Below, one piece after another: positions 1-5,659 of a DNA stretch of 6,612 nt. The stretch covers positions 1 through 6,612 of the forward strand of contig BFAR01000083.1 of the NCBI GenBank assembly GCA_008974855.1, read 5' to 3'. A model generated the notes under the pieces. The model saw nothing but the letters and a program-made list of their open reading frames with translations. It made no database searches and was not told the origin of the DNA. A program made the translations under genes and the position numbers. How positions within the stretch are numbered: the first letter of the stretch is position 1; every line of letters begins with the position of its first letter. Source of the stretch: an archaeon MnTg01 (GTDB taxonomy: Archaea > Thermoproteota > Nitrososphaeria > Nitrososphaerales > Nitrosopumilaceae).

Positions 1-1
1 C

Positions 2-1030
2 AAGGCCAAGAAACTCGGAGTAAAAAAACACTACAATATAGATGCCAAAAAAGAATTTGTTACAAAATACATTTTTCCTTCAATTAAAGCAAATGCATTA
101 TATCAAAAAAAATATTGTCTTTCTACTGCACTTGCAAGACCATTAATTGCAAACAAGGTTCTAGAAATTGCAAAAAAAGAAAAGGTGACGGCTCTTGCAC
201 ACGGATGCTCTGGAAAAGGAAATGATCAAGTAAGGTTTGATATTACAATGCGTGCAGGATCAAATCTTCCAATCATTGCGCCAATTAGGGATTTGAATTT
301 AGATAGGACAACTGAATTAAAGTTTGCAAAAAAACATGGAATTAAAATCGATAATGTAGCTAAAAAATTTAGTATTGATCAGAATCTTTGGGGAAGAGCA
401 ATTGAGGGCGGAGTATTAGAGGATCCATACAGAGAACCTCCAGAAGATGCATTCATTTGGGTCAAGACAAAAAATTTACCTGCAAAACCAAGCTATATCG
501 AAATAAAATTTGAGAAAGGAATTCCAATTGCAGTAGATGGAAAATCTAAAGGCCCTGTTCAATTAATAAAGTATCTTAACAAAAAGGCAGGAGATGCTGG
601 AATTGGAATAGTTGATCATATTGAAGACAGAGTGATAGGAATTAAGTCACGTGAAGTGTATGAAACACCTGCAGCAACTTGTCTAATTGAAGCTCACTCG
701 GATTTAGAAAAATTGGTTCATACAAAACATGAAACAAAATTCAAATCATTAGTAGATGATGAGTGGGCATGGTTAATTTACTCTGGTTTATGGGAAGATC
801 CGCTAAAAAGGGATTTAGATTCCTTTATCGATCATACTCAAAAACGTGTTAGTGGAACTGTAAAACTGAAGATGTACAAAGGTAGTTTACGAGTGGTAGG
901 ACGTAAATCAAGGCATTCATTGTATAGACATGATATCGCAACTTATGGAAAAGGTTCTACTTTCGACCAGAAATTGGCTAAAGGTTTTGTTGAATTGTGG
1001 GGAATGCAGTCAACAGAAGCTAATAAATAA
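2..1030 (+). CDS. argG: Argininosuccinate synthase, C-terminal ~342 residues (5' end outside window)
   Basis: This enzyme joins citrulline and aspartate, using ATP, to make argininosuccinate, the penultimate step of arginine synthesis in the cytoplasm. The open frame is already running at base 2. Family hallmarks are visible: an STALARPLIA stretch (codons at 125-154), HGCSGKGNDQVRFD (199-240), the aspartate/citrulline-site region PIRDLNLDRTTELKFAKKHGI (272-334), SIDQNLWGRAIEGGVLEDP (374-430) and the C-terminal FDQKLAKGFVELWG. The family is about 400 residues long, so roughly 55-60 N-terminal residues, including the ATP-binding SGGLDTS loop, lie upstream of the window. An internal GTG at 185 is not the start, because conserved family sequence continues upstream of it in the same frame. 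The usual YPLSTALARP reads YCLSTALARP here. It is the first visible gene of the operon, 25 nt before lysW, which ties the cluster to arginine as well as lysine. The family call is secure. Confidence 0.96.
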   Translation, partial: KAKKLGVKKHYNIDAKKEFVTKYIFPSIKANALYQKKYCLSTALARPLIANKVLEIAKKEKVTALAHGCSGKGNDQVRFDITMRAGSNLPIIAPIRDLNLDRTTELKFAKKHGIKIDNVAKKFSIDQNLWGRAIEGGVLEDPYREPPEDAFIWVKTKNLPAKPSYIEIKFEKGIPIAVDGKSKGPVQLIKYLNKKAGDAGIGIVDHIEDRVIGIKSREVYETPAATCLIEAHSDLEKLVHTKHETKFKSLVDDEWAWLIYSGLWEDPLKRDLDSFIDHTQKRVSGTVKLKMYKGSLRVVGRKSRHSLYRHDIATYGKGSTFDQKLAKGFVELWGMQSTEANK

Positions 1031-1041
1031 CAAAAAAAGTT

Positions 1042-1046
1042 GGTGA
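1042..1046 (+). promoter_or_regulatory. Probable ribosome-binding site of lysW
   Basis: GGTGA lies 9 nt before the ATG at 1056, in the 25-nt gap after argG. It matches the anti-Shine-Dalgarno complement GGAGGTGATC over GGTGA. It supports ATG 1056 as the start of lysW. No TATA-like promoter is evident in this short gap, so lysW is probably read through from upstream. Confidence 0.55.
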
Positions 1047-1055
1047 ATTAAATCG

Positions 1056-1223
1056 ATGAACTGTCCTGAATGTGATGCAAGTCTAAACATCCCTGATGAC
1101 GCCGCTGTAGGAGAAATTGTCTCCTGTCCTGATTGTGGAGCCGACTTTGAAATCTCTAAGAAAGAGGGAGTAAACGTCGAATTAAAACAAGCAGAAACTG
1201 TAGGCGAAGATTGGGGAGAGTAA
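1056..1223 (+). CDS. lysW: LysW amino-group carrier protein (55 aa)
   Basis: LysW is the small acidic carrier of archaeal and Thermus-type lysine/ornithine synthesis. The amino group of alpha-aminoadipate or glutamate is bound to the side chain of its C-terminal Glu, which protects the amine and presents the substrate to LysX, LysZ, LysY, LysJ and LysK. The 55-residue product shows two CPxC zinc knuckles (C3/C6 in NCPEC and C24/C27 in SCPDC) and ends in the diagnostic EDWGE, with E55 as the expected attachment residue. Family members are about 54-60 residues, so it is complete. ATG 1056 puts the first Cys pair at the usual position and has a GGTGA site upstream. Its TAA stop directly abuts the TTG start of lysX. 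GC content is about 44% by hand count, clearly above the AT-rich neighbours, partly because of its Cys/Pro/Gly/Asp/Ala content. The identification is very secure despite the short length. Confidence 0.97.
   Translation: MNCPECDASLNIPDDAAVGEIVSCPDCGADFEISKKEGVNVELKQAETVGEDWGE
1213..1220 (+). promoter_or_regulatory. Ribosome-binding site of lysX inside the lysW EDWGE codons
   Basis: GGGGAGAG, which encodes most of the last three residues (Trp-Gly-Glu) of LysW, contains GGAG complementary to the 16S 3' end and sits 3-5 nt before the TTG at 1224. It is the only purine-rich Shine-Dalgarno-like run near that start, and it supports TTG as the real lysX start. The same bases specify the functionally essential tail of LysW. 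Confidence 0.6.
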
Positions 1224-2081
1224 TTGTCAAAAATCTGTATCGTTTTTGACCGACTTAGGTCGGAAGAAAAGATGCTTGAAAAGCAAGCAATTGAGCTTGG
1301 TCACAATACAACTATGCTTGATGCTAAAATTACACAATTCAATACTGACAGTCAAAAAAATGATTATGATTTTGGAAATGTAGTTTTAGAACGATGTATA
1401 AGTTATTTTAGAGGCCTTCATTTTACAGCTTGTCTTGAATTCTTAGATGTTCCTGTGATTAACAAATTTGTTGTAGCAAGCAATTGTGGAAATAAGCTTA
1501 TCATGTCTCTGTGTTTAAAAAAAAATAATGTTCCAACACCTAAAACATATTTCTCATTTTCTGCAGACGCTGCAAAGGAAAATCTGGAAAAAGTTGGATT
1601 TCCCTTAGTGTTAAAACCAGTAATTGGAAGTTGGGGAAGAGGAGTCATTCAATTAAAAGACAATGATACAGCAGAAGCAATGTTTGAGTTACGTGAGTTA
1701 ACTAATGGACCACATGACAGGATTTTTTATCTTCAAGAATTAGTTAAACGACCTCCTAGGGACATTCGTGTAATTACAGTAGGAGATCAAGTCATCGCTG
1801 CTATGTATAGAAAATCATCTGGGGGTTTTAAGACAAACATTGCATTAGGAGCTGAGCCTGAGCTATGTGATATTACAAAAGAAATAGAAGATGTTTGTGT
1901 AAAAGCGTCTCAAGCAGTTGGAGGGGGAATTTTAGGCGTGGATTTGATGGAAGATGAAAAAAATGGATTGGTAGTTCATGAAGTAAATAATACAGTTGAG
2001 TTTAAGGGATTAGCAAAAGTTGCAAAGAAGAATATTCCAAAAGAAATGGTTGAGTTTGCCTTAAATTCAACTAGGAAATAA
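1224..2081 (+). CDS. lysX: LysX-family ATP-grasp ligase (LysW--aminoadipate or LysW--glutamate ligase)
   Basis: This is an ATP-dependent ligase that forms an amide between the amino group of alpha-aminoadipate (LysX) or glutamate (ArgX) and the C-terminal Glu of LysW. Of the 285 residues, the N-terminal pre-grasp part shows VFDRLRSEEKML (7-18) and LERCISYFRGL (55-65), both typical of LysX. The ATP-grasp core follows: VLKPVIGSWGRGV (129-141) as the nucleotide-binding loop, FYLQELV (168-174), RDIRVITVGD (179-188), GGGILGVDLM (233-242) and the metal-binding EVNNTVEFK (253-261). The start is TTG 1224, directly after the lysW stop. It is chosen because the conserved N-terminal beta strand begins at residue 4 and GGGGAGAG precedes it; the next ATG (1272) would delete conserved residues. 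The stretch after EVNNTVEF reads KGLAKVAKK, unlike Thermus LysX as I recall it, so the amino-acid substrate cannot be fixed. RimK/DdlB relatives are less likely given the neighbouring lysW. Confidence 0.93.
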   Translation: MSKICIVFDRLRSEEKMLEKQAIELGHNTTMLDAKITQFNTDSQKNDYDFGNVVLERCISYFRGLHFTACLEFLDVPVINKFVVASNCGNKLIMSLCLKKNNVPTPKTYFSFSADAAKENLEKVGFPLVLKPVIGSWGRGVIQLKDNDTAEAMFELRELTNGPHDRIFYLQELVKRPPRDIRVITVGDQVIAAMYRKSSGGFKTNIALGAEPELCDITKEIEDVCVKASQAVGGGILGVDLMEDEKNGLVVHEVNNTVEFKGLAKVAKKNIPKEMVEFALNSTRK

Positions 2082-2099
2082 ATTATACCCAAGTACGAA

Positions 2100-2104
2100 G
2101 AGGA
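2100..2104 (+). promoter_or_regulatory. Ribosome-binding site that decides the lysY start
   Basis: GAGGA lies 5 nt before ATG 2110 but only 2 nt before the adjacent in-frame TTG at 2107. The spacing favours ATG 2110 as the start of lysY and makes TTG 2107 unlikely. Confidence 0.6.
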
Positions 2105-2109
2105 TATTG

Positions 2110-3156
2110 ATGAAAGTAGGAGTAGTTGGTGCATCAGGATACGTTGGTGGAGAAACACTACGTCTATTGGTAAATCATCCTCAAGTAGAAATAACAATGG
2201 TCACCTCAAGACAGCACGCTGGAGAATATCTGCACAGAGTTCAGCCAAGTTTGAAAGGTTTCACAGATCTTACTTTTTCGGAACTTGATTATGATAAAAT
2301 ATCAGACAAATGTGATTTAGTATTTACTGCAGTTCCCCACGGAACAGCAACAGAAATTGTAAAGACACTTTATGATAGAGGAATGAAAATCATTGATCTT
2401 AGTGCAGACTATAGATTACATAATCAGGAAGATTATGATAAATGGTATGGTTGGAAACACCCTCATCCAGATTATTTAAAAAAATCTGTTTTTGGAATTC
2501 CAGAACTTCACAGGGATAAAATTAAAAATTCACAACTTGTATCATGCCCTGGATGTATGGCAGTAACTTCAATTCTTGCTTTAGCTCCTCTTATAAGAAA
2601 TGATTTAATTGATTTAGAGCATATTGTGGTAGATTCAAAAATTGGATCATCTGGTGCAGGCTCTGGCGCAGGTACAGCTCATGCAATGCGTGCAGGAGTT
2701 ATTCGTCCATACAAACCTGCAAAGCATAGACATACTGGAGAAATAGAACAAGAACTAAGTGAAATTGCTGGGAAAAAAATTCATGTGTCAATGAGTCCCC
2801 ATGCAGTTGATGTTGTGCGTGGAATTTTATGTACTAATCATACATTCATGAAAAAAGATCTTGAAGAAAAAGAAGTATGGAAATTATATCGTGAAGCATA
2901 TGGTAATGAAAAGTTTATCAGATTAATTCGAGATAAAAAAGGATTATACAAATTCCCAGATCCTAAATTCTTAGTTGGTTCGAATTTTTGTGATATTGGT
3001 TTTGATATAGACGAAGATAATCATAGACTCATTGCATTATCAGCATCAGATAATCTAATGAAAGGTGCAGCAGGGTCTGCCATACAAAACATGAACATAA
3101 TGTCAGGTTTTGATGAAATGGAAGGTCTAAAATATACTCCACTTACACCAGTATAA
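2110..3156 (+). CDS. lysY: LysY / ArgC-type N-acyl-aminoacyl-phosphate reductase (LysW-dependent)
   Basis: This enzyme reduces LysW-bound aminoadipyl-phosphate (or glutamyl-phosphate) to the semialdehyde with NADPH, the third carrier-bound step. The 348-residue product has an N-terminal Rossmann motif GASGYVGGE (7-15), the segment FTAVPHGTA (72-80), DLSADYRL (96-103), FGIPELHR (128-135), the catalytic Cys in SCPGCMAVTS (C149 in PGC), a glycine-rich SGAGSGAGTAHAMRAG (181-196) and KHRHTGEIEQEL (205-216) with the active-site His region. The PGCMA form rather than PGCYPT is what I recall of LysY-type enzymes as opposed to classical ArgC, which supports use with LysW. Length is normal for the family. 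ATG 2110 is preferred over TTG 2107 on ribosome-site spacing. It lies 28 nt after lysX and 3 nt before lysZ. Annotation pipelines may label it argC; the reaction class is certain, and carrier dependence is inferred from motif and context. Confidence 0.94.
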   Translation: MKVGVVGASGYVGGETLRLLVNHPQVEITMVTSRQHAGEYLHRVQPSLKGFTDLTFSELDYDKISDKCDLVFTAVPHGTATEIVKTLYDRGMKIIDLSADYRLHNQEDYDKWYGWKHPHPDYLKKSVFGIPELHRDKIKNSQLVSCPGCMAVTSILALAPLIRNDLIDLEHIVVDSKIGSSGAGSGAGTAHAMRAGVIRPYKPAKHRHTGEIEQELSEIAGKKIHVSMSPHAVDVVRGILCTNHTFMKKDLEEKEVWKLYREAYGNEKFIRLIRDKKGLYKFPDPKFLVGSNFCDIGFDIDEDNHRLIALSASDNLMKGAAGSAIQNMNIMSGFDEMEGLKYTPLTPV

Positions 3157-3159
3157 CAA

Positions 3160-3960
3160 ATGATTACAATCAAAATTGGAGGTAGTGTGGTAGATGATTT
3201 ACATCCAACTACAATTTCAGACATCAAAAAATTTACAGAGAAAGAAGGAGTGATAATTGTTCATGGAGGGGGAAAGGAAGTTACAAAAGTTTGTAAGCAG
3301 TTAGGGAAAGAACCAAAATTTGTTACATCACCTAGTGGAATTAAAAGCAGATACACTGACAAAGAAACTGCAGAAATTTTTACAATGGTAATGTCTGGTA
3401 GAATAAATAAAACAATTGTAAGAATGCTTCAGCAAAATGGAATCAATGCCGTGGGCCTATCTGGAGTAGATGGTAAAATAATTCAAGCTGACCGAAAAAA
3501 GAAATTATTAATTGTAAACGAAAAAGGTCGTAAACAGGCAATCGATGGTGGATATACAGGAAAAATTACCAATGTAAATGATTCGTTGATTAAATCGTTA
3601 TTAAAACAGGGATTTACTCCAGTGATTGCCCCAATTGCACTTTCAGAAGAATCAGAATTTCTTAATGTAGATGGGGATAGAGCAGCAGCCTATGTTGCAG
3701 CAAAAGTTCAAAGTGATAAAGTTCTGTTTATCACAAACGTCGATGGACTTTTGATGGATGATAAATTAGTAAAAAATCTCACCCTAGAAGAAGCAAAAAA
3801 AATACGACCTAAAATTGGTCCAGGTATGGAAAAAAAAATTTTGGCTGCTACTGAAGCATTAGATATGGGAGTAAAGGAGGCTTTAATTGCAAATGGACAA
3901 AAAGAAAATCCTATATCATCAGCTATTGCTCATGATCAATGCACGGTAATTCAAAAATGA
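3160..3960 (+). CDS. lysZ: LysZ / ArgB-type amino-acid kinase (LysW-aminoadipate/glutamate kinase)
   Basis: A member of the amino-acid kinase family that phosphorylates the side-chain carboxylate of LysW-bound aminoadipate or glutamate. The 266-residue product shows the N-terminal KIGGS loop (5-9), glycine-rich VHGGGKEVT (34-42), SGIKSRYTDKET (59-70) near the substrate site, GGYTGKI (130-136), LNVDGDRAAAYVA (169-181), FITNVDGLL (190-198) and GPGMEKKILAATEAL (220-234) in the ATP-binding half. SGIKxRYTD and GPGM resemble Sulfolobus LysZ as I recall it more than bacterial ArgB. There is no N-terminal extension of the kind seen in arginine-inhibited ArgB. ATG 3160 follows the lysY stop by 3 nt with no clear Shine-Dalgarno run, so translation probably depends on coupling. 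Its TGA overlaps the lysJ ATG. The family call is firm; single or dual substrate use is undetermined. Confidence 0.94.
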   Translation: MITIKIGGSVVDDLHPTTISDIKKFTEKEGVIIVHGGGKEVTKVCKQLGKEPKFVTSPSGIKSRYTDKETAEIFTMVMSGRINKTIVRMLQQNGINAVGLSGVDGKIIQADRKKKLLIVNEKGRKQAIDGGYTGKITNVNDSLIKSLLKQGFTPVIAPIALSEESEFLNVDGDRAAAYVAAKVQSDKVLFITNVDGLLMDDKLVKNLTLEEAKKIRPKIGPGMEKKILAATEALDMGVKEALIANGQKENPISSAIAHDQCTVIQK

Positions 3961-5132
3961 CTGAAGAAGAGTTCATGGGAAATCTGTATCAGCGATTCCC
4001 AGTAACAATAGATAAAGGATTAGGTTCGCATGTTTGGGATACAAAGGGAAAAGAGTACATAGATTGCATGGGAGGATATGGAGTTGCATTAGTAGGACAT
4101 AGAAATGAACGTGTTGTCAATGCAATAAAATCACAGTTAGAAAAAATAATTACGGTTCATAGTTCATTGTATAATAAAACAAGAGAAGAATTTCTTGAAA
4201 GTTTAATCAATATTGCTCCAAAAAATTTATCCCAAGTTCATCTTAACAATAGTGGTGCTGAAGCAGTAGAAGCCGCAATAAAGTTTGCAAGAAAATTTAC
4301 TCATAAAAAAGGAATGATTGCCATGAATGGATCATATCATGGAAAATCAATGGGAGCATTATCACTAACGTTTAATCCAAAATATAGAAAAGATTTTCAG
4401 CCATTGGTTGAGAAGGTTACATTTTCTTCTTTTGGTGACATTGATGCATTACGTTCAAAAATTGATGTAGATACTGGATTTGTGATTTTAGAGCCAATCC
4501 AAGGTGAAAGTGGAATTCAGGTAGCCCCAGAAGGATTTTTACAAGACGTAAGAAAACTTTGTGATGAAAAAGGAATTCTTCTAATTTTTGACGAAATACA
4601 ATCAGGATTGGGTAGAACAGGCCGAATGTGGGCATGCGAACACTGGAATACAACTCCAGACATTATGTGTCTTGCAAAAGGAATTGCTGGAGGACTACCC
4701 ATGGGTGCAACCTTAGTTCGCCCAGATATTCTTGCATGTATTAAAAAAGGAGAACACTCGTCTACTTTTGGTGGTAACCCTCTCTCATGTGCAGCTGGAA
4801 TAGCTGCTATTCAATCACTTACCCAAGATGGTTTAATTGAGAATGCAGAAAAGATGGGAAAAATATTTCGTGATGGTTTAGATCAATTAAAAGAAAAACA
4901 CAAAATTATTCGAGAAATTAGAGGTAAGGGATTAATGATTGGAATAGAATTAAAATACGAAGTAAAGGATATTCTTATGGATGGGATTGAAAAAGGCGTA
5001 TTGTTATTATATTCAGGTAGAAATATCATTAGATTATTACCTCCACTTGTAATTTCCGAAGAAGATATTACAAAGGTTTTAGAAACATTAGATGTTTTAC
5101 TTAGTGCTGAGGAGAAACGAAAAAATGTTTAG
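3957..5132 (+). CDS. lysJ: LysJ / ArgD-type PLP aminotransferase (LysW-lysine/ornithine forming)
   Basis: A class-III PLP-dependent aminotransferase that converts the LysW-bound semialdehyde into LysW-lysine or LysW-ornithine, with glutamate as the usual amino donor. The 391-residue product has NNSGAEAVEAAIKFAR (97-112) for PLP phosphate contact, NGSYHGKSMGALSLT (124-138) with the ring-stacking aromatic, EPIQGESG (179-186), FDEIQSGLGRTG (211-222) with D212 for the pyridine nitrogen, LAKGIAGGLPMGA (239-251) with K241 as the Schiff-base lysine, and STFGGNPLSCAAG (269-281). Catalytic residues look intact and length is normal. The start ATG 3957 overlaps the lysZ stop as ATGA; an in-frame ATG upstream at 3939 would lie deeper inside lysZ, and one at 3975 is possible. 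SGAEAVEAA, where bacterial ArgD usually has SGAEANEAA, resembles archaeal LysJ as I recall it. It overlaps the regulator gene downstream by 8 nt. Confidence 0.94.
   Translation: MTEEEFMGNLYQRFPVTIDKGLGSHVWDTKGKEYIDCMGGYGVALVGHRNERVVNAIKSQLEKIITVHSSLYNKTREEFLESLINIAPKNLSQVHLNNSGAEAVEAAIKFARKFTHKKGMIAMNGSYHGKSMGALSLTFNPKYRKDFQPLVEKVTFSSFGDIDALRSKIDVDTGFVILEPIQGESGIQVAPEGFLQDVRKLCDEKGILLIFDEIQSGLGRTGRMWACEHWNTTPDIMCLAKGIAGGLPMGATLVRPDILACIKKGEHSSTFGGNPLSCAAGIAAIQSLTQDGLIENAEKMGKIFRDGLDQLKEKHKIIREIRGKGLMIGIELKYEVKDILMDGIEKGVLLLYSGRNIIRLLPPLVISEEDITKVLETLDVLLSAEEKRKNV
5109..5114 (+). promoter_or_regulatory. Ribosome-binding site deciding the Lrp gene start
   Basis: GAGGAG, located inside the end of lysJ, sits 10 nt before ATG 5125. 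An in-frame ATG at 5092 would add 11 residues that do not fit the Lrp family and lacks such a site. This favours ATG 5125. Confidence 0.65.
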
Positions 5133-5544
5133 AGATAAGATCGATGAAAGGATAATTGAGTTTTTAAGAAATGATTCACGAGAGTCGTTTGTAGATATTG
5201 GTAAAAAACTAAAATTATCAGAATCAGCAGTAAGACGAAGAGTAAAAAATTTAGTAGATAATGGAACAATAAAAAAATTTACACTTGAAGTAAGTGATTC
5301 AAACAGTACAAGTGCAATTGTTTTAATTTCAGTTGATTCTGCAATGGATACGTCAAAAGTTTCATCAAAGATTACAAAATTGGAAGGAGTTAAAACAGTT
5401 TATGAAATTACTGGACAATATGATATTACGGTAATAATTTCTGCTCCAAACATCAATGATATTAACACTTGTATAGATGCATTAAGAAAAATTCCAGGGG
5501 TAACTGATTCAAATTCAGTTATAATTCTTCGAACATTAGACTAA
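5125..5544 (+). CDS. Lrp/AsnC-family transcription regulator, LysM-like
   Basis: A 139-residue feast/famine regulator. The N-terminal winged helix-turn-helix (about residues 5-52) begins with DERIIEFLRNDSRESF and has a recognition helix around SESAVRRRVKNL (32-43) followed by the wing NGTIKKF (46-52). The C-terminal RAM/effector domain (about 62-139) carries the typical pattern YEITGQYDITVII (93-105) and IPGVTDSNSVIIL (123-135). Family members of this form dimers or octamers and sense amino acids at RAM-domain interfaces. Start ATG 5125 is chosen for its GAGGAG site and because family proteins begin just before the helix. It overlaps lysJ by 8 nt and is the last gene of the operon. In Sulfolobus the Lrp-like LysM is encoded within the lysine cluster and controls lys genes in response to lysine, so an analogous role here is a reasonable inference. 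The effector and targets are not shown by the sequence. Confidence 0.92.
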   Translation: MFRDKIDERIIEFLRNDSRESFVDIGKKLKLSESAVRRRVKNLVDNGTIKKFTLEVSDSNSTSAIVLISVDSAMDTSKVSSKITKLEGVKTVYEITGQYDITVIISAPNINDINTCIDALRKIPGVTDSNSVIILRTLD

Positions 5545-5560
5545 ACGAGATTCGGATCAA

Positions 5561-5570
5561 ATTTTTTCTT
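5561..5570 (+). terminator. T-tract transcription terminator
   Basis: Six consecutive T bases followed by CTT lie 17 nt after the stop codon of the Lrp gene, with no stable hairpin before them. Runs of T on the non-template strand are the usual intrinsic terminator in archaea. The position between the end of an operon and a new promoter supports the call, but T-runs are common by chance in this AT-rich sequence. Confidence 0.5.
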
Positions 5571-5601
5571 ATTTGCTAATTTAGATTCTAAAACATCAAT
5601 A

Positions 5602-5610
5602 ATCGACGAT
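5602..5610. promoter_or_regulatory. Candidate operator palindrome ATCG-A-CGAT
   Basis: A perfect 4+4 bp palindrome with a single central base lies about 12-20 nt upstream of the TATA-like element of the homocitrate synthase gene. Lrp-family proteins bind short, AT-flanked palindromes near archaeal promoters, and an Lrp gene ends only 58 nt upstream. The match is short, so this is a suggestion rather than a firm site. Confidence 0.25.
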
Positions 5611-5621
5611 ATTAGTACGGA

Positions 5622-5633
5622 TATATTTATATT
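5622..5633 (+). promoter_or_regulatory. Archaeal TATA-box promoter of the homocitrate synthase gene
   Basis: TATATTTATATT fits the archaeal TATA box. Its centre is about 32 nt before ATG 5660, so transcription beginning about 26 nt downstream of the TATA centre would start within a few bases of the ATG. That implies a leaderless or very short-leader mRNA, consistent with the absence of any GGAGG-like run before the ATG. AT-rich sequence makes chance TATA matches frequent, but the spacing is right. Confidence 0.6.
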
Positions 5634-5659
5634 CTATTTGCTTTACACCTAAATTCGCA

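Larger units (their letters stand above)
5545..5659 (+). other. 115-nt intergenic region with terminator and promoter signals
   Basis: This is the only sizeable gene-free stretch. From left to right it holds a T-tract just after the regulator stop, a short palindrome (5602-5610), a TATA-like element (5622-5633), and no purine-rich ribosome site before ATG 5660. I see no small ORF or structured RNA in it. It separates the argG-to-lrp operon from the homocitrate synthase gene, which therefore probably has its own transcript. Confidence 0.7.

Noticed and set aside
185..1030. GTG at 185 as the start of a shortened argininosuccinate synthase
   Set aside because: Conserved family sequence, including the STALARP motif, continues in frame from base 2 to 184, so the gene is simply cut by the window edge.
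1109..1125. 6-bp inverted repeat AGGAGA/TCTCCT with a 5-nt loop inside lysW
   Set aside because: Short, wholly within coding sequence just before the second zinc knuckle, and not near a start or stop, so chance is the simpler explanation.
1250..1263. Short hairpin CCGAC-TTAG-GTCGG early in lysX
   Set aside because: Only 5 bp, and the bases encode the conserved D-R-x-R segment of the ligase, which explains them without a regulatory role.
1418..1648. Minus-strand open frame opposite lysX, and similar ones at 1976-2197, 3021-3227, 4417-4653 and 4517-4702
   Set aside because: Each lies antisense to a well-conserved gene, shows no recognisable motif or start signal, and has the length expected from chance reading of AT-rich coding sequence.
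5092..5124. In-frame ATG at 5092 as an alternative Lrp start
   Set aside because: The extra 11 residues do not match the family, and the GAGGAG site is correctly spaced for ATG 5125 instead.
5570..5642. 8-bp direct repeat TATTTGCT at 5570-5577 and 5635-5642
   Set aside because: Short and AT-rich in an AT-rich spacer; one copy overlaps the T-tract and nothing else marks them as sites.
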